A stretch of 64,000 nt of DNA. Origin: Streptomyces avicenniae (GTDB taxonomy: Bacteria > Actinomycetota > Actinomycetes > Streptomycetales > Streptomycetaceae). The notes under the pieces were generated by a model. That model had not been told where the DNA came from, searched no databases, and saw only the letters and a list, made by a program, of their open reading frames with translations. The DNA lies in the NCBI RefSeq assembly GCF_000719135.1, contig NZ_JOEK01000002.1, positions 310,001-374,000 of the forward strand, written 5' to 3'. The position numbers were made by a program, and so were the translations under genes. Shown here piece after piece: positions 16,388-25,099 of this stretch. Numbering within the stretch: the first letter of the stretch is position 1; each line of letters starts with the position of its first letter.

Positions 16388-18826
16388 TCACGCCCCTTCC
16401 GTGGCGAAGTGGAACGAGTCGATGTCGAACAGCGCGCCCGCGCCGCCGGTGAACACCAGGAACAGCTCGGTGCTGCCGTCCGGCAGGTCGGTGAGCGCGG
16501 TGGTCACGTCCTCGTACGTGTCCCAGCCGCCGGTGTTCGCCACCGGGACCGAGCCGAGGAGCGTGCCGTCCACGGCGCCCGCGCGGACCTCGATCGTGCC
16601 GCCCGCACCGGCCGAGCCGACGCGCGCGGTGAACTCCGTGGCGTTGGTGAGGTGGTAGGGCTCGAAGGAGATCCAGTCGCCGTTCTCGATCGAGCCGACC
16701 GCACGGCCGCCCTCGGCCGCCGCGTGCTCGGCGACGGTCACGCCCTCCTGCGCGCCGAAGTGCTCGGCCTGCCGGTGGCGCGTCTGGCTCACGGCCTGGT
16801 CGTGCGAGGTGAGGCCGCCGCCGTCGGTGTACTCGGCGTCGAAGACCCCGAAGATGTTGGCGTTGGGGTCGTGCTCGCCGTCCTCCAGGGTCTGGAGGAC
16901 GCCGGAGCAGCCGTTGGCCGAGGTCAGCGGGTGGCCGTGGCTGTCGTGGCCGAGGATGAAGTTGACCGTGACCTGCGAGCAGTCGATCTCGCCGTCCTCC
17001 GGGTCGGTGACCGTCACCTCGAAGGGCACGGCGTCACCGAAGTCCACGAGCGCCCCGTCCTCCGGGAGGCTCAGGGTGACGGTCGGCGCGGTGTTGCCCA
17101 CCGTGATCGCGACCGAGGCACCGGCGGTGAGGCCGTCCGCGTCGGTCACGGTCAGCTCGGCCGTGAACTCGCCGTCCTCGGTGTAGGTGTGGCTCGGGTC
17201 CGCCTCGGTGGAGGTGCCGCCGTCGCCGAAGTCCCACGCGTAGGTGAGCGTGTCGCCGTCGGGGTCGGTGGAGCCCTCGGAGGAGAACTGCACGGTCAGC
17301 GGCGCGCCGCCGGAGGTGACGTCGGAGGACGCCTGGGCGATCGGGGACTGGCCGCCCTCGCCGCCGAGGTGCTCGATGCGGTACAGGGCGCTGTTCTCGT
17401 CACCGTTGAAGTAGCCGGTGCCGTAGTCGAGGACGTACAGCGCGCCGTCGGGGCCGAACGCGGAGTCCATCACCTGCGTGCCGGTCCAGGGGAACTCGTT
17501 GATGGACTGCACGCCGCCGTTCGCGTCCTGCTCGATGCGGCGTATCCAGCGCCGTCCGAACTCGGTCGCGAAGTAGTCGCCGTCGTACTCGGCAGGGAAC
17601 TTGACCGACGACTGGAGGTCGGGGTCGTAGTTGTAGACGGGGCCGCCCATCGGCGACTCGGAGCCACCGCCGAACTCCGGCACCGAGTTGCCGTCGTAGG
17701 GGATCCACGCGGGCTGCGCGGGCGGCAGCTCGGTGAGACCCGTGTTGTTGGCCGAGTCGTTCACGGGGGCGGCGCAGTTGTACGTGCCGCCGGACGCGCC
17801 CGAGCCGAAGTCGTAGTCCACGTAGGCGTCGTTGTCACCGGTGCAGAAGGGCCAGCCGAAGTTGCCCGGCTCGGTGATGCGGTTGAACTCGACCTGCCCG
17901 GCGGGGCCGCGCGTGGGGGACGCGGTGCCGGAGTCGGGGCCGTAGTCGCCGAGGTAGACGATGCCGGTCGCCTTGTCCACGGACATGCGGAACGGGTTGC
18001 GGAAGCCCATGGCGTAGATCTCGGGCCGGGTGTCCGCCGTGCCGGGCGCGAAGAGGTTGCCCGACGGGATCGTGTACGAGCCGTCGTCCTGCACGTCGAT
18101 CCGCAGCACCTTGCCGCGCAGGTCGTTCGTGTTGCCTGCCGAACGGCGCGCGTCGAACGCGGGGTTGCGCCCGTCGCTGTCGTCGATGGGCGTGAACCCG
18201 TCCGAGGCGAACGGGTTCGTGTCGTCGCCCGTGGACAGGTACAGGTTGCCCTCGGCGTCGAAGTCGATGTCGCCGCCGACGTGGCAGCACTGGCCGCGGC
18301 TGGCAGGGACGTCGAGGACGCCCACCTCGCTGCCGGTGTTCAGCGTGCCGTCCGCGTTCAGCTCGAAGCGCGAGAGGCGGTTGACGCCGTTGAACGGTTC
18401 GAAGTCGGCGTCGGAGCCGTTCGCGGGCGAGTCACCTCCCGGCGTGCTCAGCGGGGGCGCGTAGTAGAGGTAGATGAACCTGTTCTCGGCGAAGTCCGGG
18501 TCCACGCCGACGCCTTGGAGGCCTTCCTCGTCATGGCTGTAGACGGGGACCTGGCCGGAGACCCGGGTGGTGCCGTTCGCGTCGGTGAGACGCAGGGTGC
18601 CGTCGCGCGAGGTGTGGAGCACGGAACGGTCGGGCAGGACGGCCAGGGACATCGGCTCGCCGGTCTCGGCGACGCCACGCGCGAGCGTCACCTGCTGGAA
18701 CTCGGGGGCCGCCGCTGTGGGGGGGTCGGCGGCCGGCACCGCTGCCTGGCCTGTGGGGGGTAGGGCGGCGCCGGCGAGCAACGTGCCCGCCATGGCCGCC
18801 AGAAGTACTCGGAACTTCCTGTGCAC
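16388..18826 (-). CDS. secreted PQQ-type sugar dehydrogenase with PKD and CBM6-like domains
   Basis: 812 aa. Signal peptide (VHRKFRVLLAAMAGTLLAGA) and a GSDH-type six-bladed propeller to about residue 440 (SLAVLPDRSVLHTSRDG, GVDPDFAENRFIYLYY, GRDPFR-like GFRNPFRMSVD, VLDYGTGYFNGDENSALYRI). A PKD domain follows (about 455-530; DPDGDTLTYAWDFGDGG), then an Ig-like stretch and a CBM6-like module (about 690-812; ENGDWISFEPYHL, ending FDIDSFHF). It probably oxidises a polymeric or bound sugar outside the cell. I prefer GTG 18826 because GGAGG is 6 nt upstream; the ATG at 18832 abuts that GGAGG, and a GTG at 18871 has none. Confidence 0.88.
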   Translation of the reverse strand: MHRKFRVLLAAMAGTLLAGAALPPTGQAAVPAADPPTAAAPEFQQVTLARGVAETGEPMSLAVLPDRSVLHTSRDGTLRLTDANGTTRVSGQVPVYSHDEEGLQGVGVDPDFAENRFIYLYYAPPLSTPGGDSPANGSDADFEPFNGVNRLSRFELNADGTLNTGSEVGVLDVPASRGQCCHVGGDIDFDAEGNLYLSTGDDTNPFASDGFTPIDDSDGRNPAFDARRSAGNTNDLRGKVLRIDVQDDGSYTIPSGNLFAPGTADTRPEIYAMGFRNPFRMSVDKATGIVYLGDYGPDSGTASPTRGPAGQVEFNRITEPGNFGWPFCTGDNDAYVDYDFGSGASGGTYNCAAPVNDSANNTGLTELPPAQPAWIPYDGNSVPEFGGGSESPMGGPVYNYDPDLQSSVKFPAEYDGDYFATEFGRRWIRRIEQDANGGVQSINEFPWTGTQVMDSAFGPDGALYVLDYGTGYFNGDENSALYRIEHLGGEGGQSPIAQASSDVTSGGAPLTVQFSSEGSTDPDGDTLTYAWDFGDGGTSTEADPSHTYTEDGEFTAELTVTDADGLTAGASVAITVGNTAPTVTLSLPEDGALVDFGDAVPFEVTVTDPEDGEIDCSQVTVNFILGHDSHGHPLTSANGCSGVLQTLEDGEHDPNANIFGVFDAEYTDGGGLTSHDQAVSQTRHRQAEHFGAQEGVTVAEHAAAEGGRAVGSIENGDWISFEPYHLTNATEFTARVGSAGAGGTIEVRAGAVDGTLLGSVPVANTGGWDTYEDVTTALTDLPDGSTELFLVFTGGAGALFDIDSFHFATEGA

Positions 18827-19105
18827 GAGCATCCTCCGTAGACGCACGGGGTGGGGGTGAAGCTTTCGCACAGGCGCGCGCCGCCGCGCCGCCGGACCGT
18901 CCGGCCTGGGACAACGAGGGGGATGGCCGCGCGGTCCGGATGTGACCGGAACACAACAGGGACGGTAACGACTTCTGCCTTGACTGGAAACCCCTTTGAA
19001 ACCGAAGCCGCCGACTTCTTCCTCGCGACGGACAAAGTTCGACGGTTCCCGTAACTCCCCTTGCAGGCCCCTGATCTCGGACGCAGCGCCGGACGCCGCC
19101 GTCCT
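18827..19105. other. promoter region of the dehydrogenase-ThuA operon
   Basis: 279-bp spacer between two minus-strand units, notably AT-richer around 18950-19050. It must hold the operon promoter, but I see no confident -10/-35 pair, hairpin or ORF. Confidence 0.4.
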
Positions 19106-19750
19106 TCAGTCCTCCGCCGGGCGTGGCTCCCGGTCAGGTTCCGGAACCTGGCGCAGCCGCCCGCGCCCGATCAGCGCGTCGATCACCTGCTCCGTGGTCG
19201 CCGCCATGTCCACCGCGTCGGGCGCCAGGAGCCACTGGATCTGGAGGCCGTCCATCACGGCTATCACCGCCGTCGCGACGCCGTCCACGTCGAGGTCGTC
19301 GTCCACCTGCCCCAGCTCCCGCGCCTCGATCAGCGCCGCCACCACCTGACCGCGCAACCCCGCGTACCGGCTGCGGAAGAAGCCCTGCGCGGGGTGCCCC
19401 TCCGTGACGCTCTCGCCCGACAGGACGGCGTAGAGACGTACGATTCCCGTGCGCTCGGCGTTGCGCGCCACCGTGGCCACGAGGTGCCGCAGGTAGGCCA
19501 GGCCCCGGGGCCGTTCCGCGTCCAGCTCCGCCAGGTCGGACACGTCCCGCAGGTCGAGCACGCCGGTCAGCAGCCCCGCCTTGCTGTGGAAGTGGTGCAG
19601 CACCCCCGCCTGCGTCAGCCCGGCCCGCTCGGCGATCTCCGCCAGGGAAGCCTTGTGGTAGCCGCGGGTGGCGAACGTCTCCATCGCTATCCGCAGGATC
19701 TCCTCGCGCCGCCCTGTGACAGGGGCCCGTGGCTGGCGTGCGTCCGGCAT
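19106..19750 (-). CDS. TetR family repressor
   Basis: 214 aa. The N-terminal TetR HTH covers residues about 16-62 (RREEILRIAMETFATRGYHKAS, then LTQAGVLHHFHSKAGLL). The rest is the helical ligand-binding domain. A TACACT box 6 nt before ATG 19750, with no Shine-Dalgarno, suggests a leaderless transcript. It is divergent from the GH3 glycosidase gene, and an almost perfect operator (19790-19811) lies between them, so it probably represses GH3 in the absence of a sugar-derived inducer (inference). Confidence 0.92.
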   Translation of the reverse strand: MPDARQPRAPVTGRREEILRIAMETFATRGYHKASLAEIAERAGLTQAGVLHHFHSKAGLLTGVLDLRDVSDLAELDAERPRGLAYLRHLVATVARNAERTGIVRLYAVLSGESVTEGHPAQGFFRSRYAGLRGQVVAALIEARELGQVDDDLDVDGVATAVIAVMDGLQIQWLLAPDAVDMAATTEQVIDALIGRGRLRQVPEPDREPRPAED

Positions 19751-19756
19751 CCCAGG

Positions 19757-19762
19757 AGTGTA
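19757..19762 (-). promoter_or_regulatory. -10 box of leaderless tetR transcript
   Basis: TACACT on the minus strand, 6 nt upstream of ATG 19750. Confidence 0.45.
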
Positions 19763-19789
19763 CGGCCGGAAGTTCCGGAACCGGCCAGT

Positions 19790-19811
19790 ACTTACTAAGC
19801 GCTCGGTAAGT
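19790..19811. promoter_or_regulatory. TetR operator between tetR and GH3
   Basis: ACTTACTAAGC / GCTCGGTAAGT, a 22-bp dyad with 9 of 11 symmetric positions, containing the AAGCGCT core common to TetR operators in streptomycetes. It is 38 bp upstream of the GH3 start, where a bound repressor would block transcription. Confidence 0.7.
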
Positions 19812-19849
19812 CTGGTTTGATTTTTCCGTCACAGCTCGAAAGGAACCCC

Positions 19850-22363
19850 ATGACCTCCGTGTTCTCCACCCACGCCGCCGCCGCGTCCCCGGCGGACGGC
19901 GGCGACGACGCCGAACTGGCGCGGCGGGTGAGCGCTCTTGATCTGGAGTCGAAGGTTCGGCTGCTGACCGGCGAGACGCTCTGGACCCTGCCCGCCGAGC
20001 CCCGGCTGGGGTTGCTGCCCGTCCGCATGTCGGACGGTCCCCAGGGCGTGCGCGGCACCGGCGACGACCCGGGCGCGACCGGCCTCCTCGCCCCCGCGCC
20101 GAGCGCCGTGGGCGCCTCCTGGGACCCGGAGCTGGCGCAGCGCCTCGGCGCCCTGTTCGGCGCCGAGGCCATCCGCAAGCGCACGGACATCGTGCTCGCC
20201 CCCGGGATCAACCTCCAGCGCACCCCCGTCGCGGGGCGGCACTTCGAGTACCTGGCGGAGGACCCGCTCCTCACCGGCATCCTCGCCTCCGGCATCGTGC
20301 GCGGCATCCAGTCCCTCGGCGTCGCCGCCTGCCCGAAGCACTTCGTCGCCAACGACTCCGAGACCGACCGCACCCGGTACGTCTCCCGCGTCGATGCGCG
20401 CACGCTGCGCGAGGTCTACCTCGCGCCCTTCGAGACCGTCGTCGCCGAGGGCGGCACCTGGTCGGTGATGTCGGCCTACTCCGGCGTGGACGACGGCACG
20501 GGCGCCGCGCCCATGGGCGAGCACGCGGGCCTGCTGCGCGGCGTGCTGAAGGGCGAGTGGGGCTTCGAAGGCCCGGTCGTCAGCGACTGGGCGGCCACCA
20601 GGACCACCGCGGAGACCGCGCGCGGCGGCCTCGACCTCGTGATGCCGGGCCCCGACGGGCCCTGGGGCGACGCCCTCGTGGCGGCCGTGCGGGCGGGCGA
20701 GGTGCCCGAGAGCGTGATCGACGACAAGGTCGTGCGCCTGGTGCGCCTCGCGGGGCACGTCGGCCGTCTCGAAGGCTCCGCGCCGCGCCCCGCGGTACCG
20801 GCCGTCCCGGAGACCGCCGAGTACGACCTGCTGCGCGAGACGGCCGTGCGCGGCACGGTCGTGCTGCGGGACGAGGGCGACCTGCTGCCGCTGGCCCCCG
20901 AGGGCCTCGGCCGAGTGGCGCTCATCGGCCCGAACGCCGTGGACCCGTACTTCCAGGGCGGCGGCAGCGCGTTCGTGCCTCCGGTGCGGACGGTCGGTTT
21001 CGCCACCGGCCTGCGCGCCGCGCTGCCCGCGACCACGGAGGTGACGGTGCACCGCGGCGGTGACGCGCGGCTGCACCCGCCGTTCGTGGAGCCGGAGCTG
21101 CTGGCCGACCCGGACACGGGCGCGGCGGGCGTGCGCGCCGACTTCCTCGACGCCGAGGGCGCGGCGCTCGGCACGCTGGTGCGCGAGGGCGGCGACTGGG
21201 GCGAGTTCCGCGGCTTCCCCGCCGGGACGCACCGCGTGGTGCTGCGCACGGTCGTGACGTTCCGCGGCGAGGGCACGCACCGGCTGGAGTTCGGCGCGGT
21301 CGGCCGCTTCGAGATCCTGGCGGACGGCGCGCGCGTCGCGTCGGGCGACGACGACCGGGGCGTGGACCTCGTGCTGGACTCCTCGCACCACCACCCGGCG
21401 GGCATCACCGTCGAGTTCCCGGTGGACGGCGAGGAGGGCCGCGTCACGCTGACGCTGGACCTCACCGTCGTGGACGCGGACGGCTACGGCCGCTTCGTCA
21501 CCGCCCACCTGCGCCACACCCCGCCGGGCACGACGCCGGACGAGGAGGTCGCGGCGGCCGTCGAGGCGGCGCGCGCGGCCGATGTCGCGGTCGTGATCGT
21601 CGGCACCAACGAGGACGTCGAGTCCGAGGGCTGGGACCGCACGACGCTGGCGCTGCCCGGCGTGCAGGACGAGCTGGTGCGCCGCGTCGTCGAGGCGAAC
21701 CCCCGCACCGTCGTGGTGGTCAACGCGGGCGCGCCCGTGCTGCTGCCGTGGGCGCAGGACGTGTCCGCGCTGCTGTGGGCGTGGCTGCCGGGCCAGGAGG
21801 CGGGGCACGCGCTCGCCGACGTGCTGCTCGGCCGCGCCGAGGCGACCGGCAGGCTGCCGTGGACGCTGCCCGCGCGCGCCGAGGACGTGCCGGTGCCCGA
21901 CGCCGTGCCGGTGGACGGGATCGTGGAGTACCGCGACGGCCTTGACGTCGGCTACCGCGGCTGGGACCGGGCCGGGCTGACGCCCGCCTTCCCGTTCGGC
22001 CACGGCCTGGGCTGGACGGAGTGGGCGTACGAGTCGGTGACGGCCGAGGCGGACGGCTCCGCGGTGACCCTGCGCGTGACCAACACCGGCGCGCGCGCCG
22101 GGCGCGAGGTCGTGCAGGTCTACCTGGAGGCGCCGCAGGACGGCGTGGCGCGCCCGCTGCGTGCCCTGGCCGGATTCGCGTCCGTGACGGCGGAGCCGGG
22201 CCAGACGGTGACGGTCACCGTGCCGATCGCGGCCCGCGCCTACGAGGTGTGGGACGTGGAGTCGGACGCGTGGACGACCCCGCCGGGCGCCTACCGCCTG
22301 CACGTCGGCCGCTCCAGCCGGGACCTGCGGCTGGAGGCCGCCGTGGAGATCGCCGCGGCCTGA
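19850..22363 (+). CDS. GH3 family beta-glycosidase
   Basis: 837 aa without a signal peptide, so cytoplasmic. GH3 N-terminal barrel (LRMSDGPQGVRG-type substrate site, CPKHFVANDSETDR), nucleophile Asp246 in VVSDWAATR, then the C-terminal alpha/beta sandwich (TVVLRDEGDLLPL, VVIVGTNEDVESEGWDR). A PA14-like insertion sits at about 400-540 (GTHRLEFGAVGRFEILADG) and a fibronectin-III-like tail at 735-820. This layout is typical of intracellular beta-glucosidases that hydrolyse imported oligosaccharides; the exact sugar is not decidable. Start ATG 19850 has AAAGGA upstream. Controlled by the divergent TetR regulator (inference). Confidence 0.93.
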   Translation: MTSVFSTHAAAASPADGGDDAELARRVSALDLESKVRLLTGETLWTLPAEPRLGLLPVRMSDGPQGVRGTGDDPGATGLLAPAPSAVGASWDPELAQRLGALFGAEAIRKRTDIVLAPGINLQRTPVAGRHFEYLAEDPLLTGILASGIVRGIQSLGVAACPKHFVANDSETDRTRYVSRVDARTLREVYLAPFETVVAEGGTWSVMSAYSGVDDGTGAAPMGEHAGLLRGVLKGEWGFEGPVVSDWAATRTTAETARGGLDLVMPGPDGPWGDALVAAVRAGEVPESVIDDKVVRLVRLAGHVGRLEGSAPRPAVPAVPETAEYDLLRETAVRGTVVLRDEGDLLPLAPEGLGRVALIGPNAVDPYFQGGGSAFVPPVRTVGFATGLRAALPATTEVTVHRGGDARLHPPFVEPELLADPDTGAAGVRADFLDAEGAALGTLVREGGDWGEFRGFPAGTHRVVLRTVVTFRGEGTHRLEFGAVGRFEILADGARVASGDDDRGVDLVLDSSHHHPAGITVEFPVDGEEGRVTLTLDLTVVDADGYGRFVTAHLRHTPPGTTPDEEVAAAVEAARAADVAVVIVGTNEDVESEGWDRTTLALPGVQDELVRRVVEANPRTVVVVNAGAPVLLPWAQDVSALLWAWLPGQEAGHALADVLLGRAEATGRLPWTLPARAEDVPVPDAVPVDGIVEYRDGLDVGYRGWDRAGLTPAFPFGHGLGWTEWAYESVTAEADGSAVTLRVTNTGARAGREVVQVYLEAPQDGVARPLRALAGFASVTAEPGQTVTVTVPIAARAYEVWDVESDAWTTPPGAYRLHVGRSSRDLRLEAAVEIAAA

Positions 22364-22406
22364 TCCGTACGGGGCGCCCGCGTGGACGCGCGGGCGCGCC
22401 CGTCCT

Positions 22407-22437
22407 CACGCCCCCGCACATCAGGTGCGGGGGCGTG
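22407..22437 (+). terminator. terminator after GH3
   Basis: CACGCCCCCGCAC / GTGCGGGGGCGTG, a perfect 13-bp stem with a 5-nt loop, 43 bp past the GH3 stop. Confidence 0.7.
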
Positions 22438-22570
22438 AACAACAGAACAGCGCATCGGCACGGCCGGGCGGTGGCCCTTGTCCACCGCCCGGCCGACCGG
22501 ACTTCGCAGGGCGTACCCCCCCTCTCCCGGCGGGCACACCGCCGGGAGCCCCGACGAAGGAGCCGCACAC

Positions 22571-24505
22571 ATGACACGACGGATTCCCTTCCGTTCCCGG
22601 TCCTCCTCACCGGCGCCCCCACTGAGGACGGCCGTCGCGGCGGTCGGCGCGCTGGCACTGGCCGTCGGCCTGATGGGCGCGTCGCAGGCCGCCCCGGTGG
22701 CCGCCGCCCCGGGAGCGGCGGCCACGAGCGCGCAGGTCTGGCTGACGACGTCGAACGGCGCGAGCCGCCTGGCGCGGCAGGCCGACGTCCCCTTCGGCTC
22801 GGCCCCCGAGGCGATCGACATCCGCGTGGACGCCGGGCAGCGCCTCCAGCGGTTCACCGGCGCGGGCGCGTCGGTGACGGAGGCGTCGGCGAGCCTGATC
22901 AGGGGTCTCCCGCAGGCGCAGCGCGACGCGCTGATGACCTCGCTGTTCTCCCGCTCGGGCGACGGCGTCGGGCTGAGCTACCTGCGGCAGCCGCTGGGCA
23001 GCACCGACTTCAACGCGGGCGGTTTCTACACCTACGAGGACACGCAGGGACAGTTCTCGATCAGCCGTGATCAGCAGCAGATCATTCCCGTCCTCCAGCA
23101 GGCACGGCAGCTCAACCCGTCGCTGCGCTTCATGGGCTCGCCGTGGTCGCCGCCCGCCTGGATGAAGACGGGCAACGCGCTGAACGGCGGCAGCCTGCGC
23201 ACCGACCGCCACCAGCACTACGCCGACTACCTCGTGCGCGCGATCCAGGCGTACGGCCAGGCGGGCATCCCGCTGACGGACCTGACGGTGCAGAACGAGC
23301 CGCAGTTCGCGACGAGTTACCCCTCGACCAGCATGTCGTCCGCGCAGCAGGCGGACTTCCTGCGGGTCCTGGACGCGACGCTGACCCGGGCGGGGCTGCC
23401 CACGAACGTGCTGGCGTACGACCACAACTGGGACACCCCCGGCTATCCGCTGGACGTGCTGGCGCGCACCTCCGACATCGACCGGGTGATCGGCGCCGCG
23501 TTCCACTGCTACGGCGGCTCGCCCGAGTCGCAGGCGCAGATACGGGACGCGGGGCACCGGGTCTTCTTCACCGAGTGCTCCGGCACGGACAGCGCCACCC
23601 CCGCGGCGACGTTCGCCGACTCCCTGCGCTGGCAGGCGGAGAACCTGGTGGTGCGCAACATGCGCAGCGGCGGCGAGACGACCGTCACGTGGAACCTGGC
23701 GCTGAACGCGAACGGCGGCCCGCACCAGGGGCACTGCGACACGCGCTGCAACGGCGTGGTGGAGATCAACGGCACACAGGTGACGCGTGGCGCGGAGTAC
23801 TACGTGCTGGGGCATCTGACGAAGTTCGTCGATCCGGGGGCGGTCCGTATCGGATCGACGAGCCAGGGTTCCGGCGGTGTGCAGAACGTCGTGTACCAGA
23901 ACGCGGACGGCACGCGGATCGCGTACGTGGTGAACGCGTCGGGCGGCACGCAGCGCTTCTCGGTGACCGAGGCCGGGCAGTCGCTGTCGTACAGCCTGCC
24001 CGCCGGGGCGGTGGCGTCGTTCGTGTGGTCGGGGGAGCCCGACGGGGGCGGCGAGCCGGGCGGCCCGGCAGCGGGCACGTACCGCATCGCGAACGCGGGC
24101 AGCGGCCTGTGCCTGGACGCGGTGGACCGGGGCACGGCGAACGGCACGGCCGTGCAGCAGTGGGCGTGCGTGAACCCCACGCAGGCGAACCAGGCGTGGC
24201 GGCTCGCCGGTGTCGGCGGCGGCTTCTACCAGGTGGTGAACCAGCACGCGAACCGGGCGCTGGACGTGACCGGCGGCACGGGCGCGACGGGCGACGGCGT
24301 GCCCGTGCAGCTGTGGGACTGGACGGGCGGCGCCAATCAGCAGTGGCGCCCCGAGGCGGTGTCGGGCGGCCACCGTTTCGTGGCGCAGCACAGCGGTAAG
24401 TGCCTGACGGTCACCGGGGGCGCGACGGGGAACGGGGCGCGGCTGTCGCAGCAGCCCTGCGCGTCCGGCTCGGCGGCCCAGACGTTCCGGCTGACGGCCG
24501 CGTAG
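22571..24505 (+). CDS. secreted GH30 glycosidase with ricin-type lectin domain
   Basis: 644 aa. The signal peptide is about residues 1-45 (TAVAAVGALALAVGLMGASQA). The GH30 (beta/alpha)8 domain has the acid/base Glu243 in LTVQNEPQF and the nucleophile Glu335 in VFFTECSG. A side beta-domain ends near 485 (YSLPAGAVASFVWSG). A Gly/Pro linker precedes a C-terminal ricin B/CBM13 domain (about 500-644) with three QxW-type repeats (ANQAWRL, ANQQWRP, AAQTFRL). GH30 members cleave beta-glucosyl, beta-xylosyl or related linkages; the GH3 neighbour could finish the released oligosaccharides (inference). Start ATG 22571 has GAAGGAG upstream. Confidence 0.93.
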   Translation: MTRRIPFRSRSSSPAPPLRTAVAAVGALALAVGLMGASQAAPVAAAPGAAATSAQVWLTTSNGASRLARQADVPFGSAPEAIDIRVDAGQRLQRFTGAGASVTEASASLIRGLPQAQRDALMTSLFSRSGDGVGLSYLRQPLGSTDFNAGGFYTYEDTQGQFSISRDQQQIIPVLQQARQLNPSLRFMGSPWSPPAWMKTGNALNGGSLRTDRHQHYADYLVRAIQAYGQAGIPLTDLTVQNEPQFATSYPSTSMSSAQQADFLRVLDATLTRAGLPTNVLAYDHNWDTPGYPLDVLARTSDIDRVIGAAFHCYGGSPESQAQIRDAGHRVFFTECSGTDSATPAATFADSLRWQAENLVVRNMRSGGETTVTWNLALNANGGPHQGHCDTRCNGVVEINGTQVTRGAEYYVLGHLTKFVDPGAVRIGSTSQGSGGVQNVVYQNADGTRIAYVVNASGGTQRFSVTEAGQSLSYSLPAGAVASFVWSGEPDGGGEPGGPAAGTYRIANAGSGLCLDAVDRGTANGTAVQQWACVNPTQANQAWRLAGVGGGFYQVVNQHANRALDVTGGTGATGDGVPVQLWDWTGGANQQWRPEAVSGGHRFVAQHSGKCLTVTGGATGNGARLSQQPCASGSAAQTFRLTAA

Positions 24506-24532
24506 GCGGCGCGAGGCCGCGGAGCCGTTTCA

Positions 24533-24564
24533 CAGGACCGGGCGGGGGTACTCGCCCGGTCCTG
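24533..24564 (+). terminator. terminator after GH30
   Basis: CAGGACCGGGCG / CGCCCGGTCCTG, a perfect 12-bp stem with an 8-nt loop. Confidence 0.65.
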
Positions 24565-24657
24565 CACGTCATGGCGCGGGTCACGGCCCGGTGGCGCGGC
24601 GTGCGGGGACCGCGGAGAGGACGACATGCCGGGACGCACCGGCAGGAGGTGGACACC

Positions 24658-25056
24658 GTGCCGGGACGCAAGGACCTTCCCGAGACACTGGAACGCTCCC
24701 CCGCCACCGCGCAGCGCACGTGGATCAAGGCGCACGACTCGGCGGTGCGCGAGTACGGCGAGGGCCGCAGGGCGTACCAGGTCGCGTACGGGGCGCTGAA
24801 GCACACCCACGAGAAGGTCGGCGACCACTGGGAGCGCAAGGAGAAGGGCCGCAGGGGCCCCTCCGACCGGCGCGCGGCCAGGCCGCGCGGGCGGGGCGGG
24901 GCGAGCGGCGGGGGCGTGGACGAGCAGGCGTCGAAGCAGCACCTGTACGAGGTGGCCAAGCGGCTGGACGTGCAGGGCAGGTCACGCATGGACCGCGGGG
25001 AACTGCTCTCCGCCATCCGCAAGGAGAACGCCGCGCGCACCCGCCGTTCCCGCTGA
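24658..25056 (+). CDS. ChaB family protein with Rho-N-like tail
   Basis: 132 aa. The N-terminal half matches ChaB ([20 protein letters not shown], then [20 protein letters not shown]). A basic Gly/Arg linker leads to a C-terminal helical motif ([20 protein letters not shown]) like the Rho N-terminal/SAP-type nucleic-acid-binding fold. GTG 24658 is fixed by AGGAGG 8 nt upstream. ChaB proteins were named from a cation-transport regulator, but their molecular role is unclear. It lies 43 bp upstream of the phosphoketolase gene and may be co-transcribed with it. Confidence 0.85.
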   Translation: MPGRKDLPETLERSPATAQRTWIKAHDSAVREYGEGRRAYQVAYGALKHTHEKVGDHWERKEKGRRGPSDRRAARPRGRGGASGGGVDEQASKQHLYEVAKRLDVQGRSRMDRGELLSAIRKENAARTRRSR

Positions 25057-25099
25057 GCGGCGGCGCCGCGTCCGCACACCGCAGAAAGGCCCCCCGCCC

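Noticed and set aside
19829..22303. 824-codon minus-strand frame opposite GH3
   Set aside because: Low-complexity His/Arg/Gln-rich translation with no motif; shadow of the GH3 gene.
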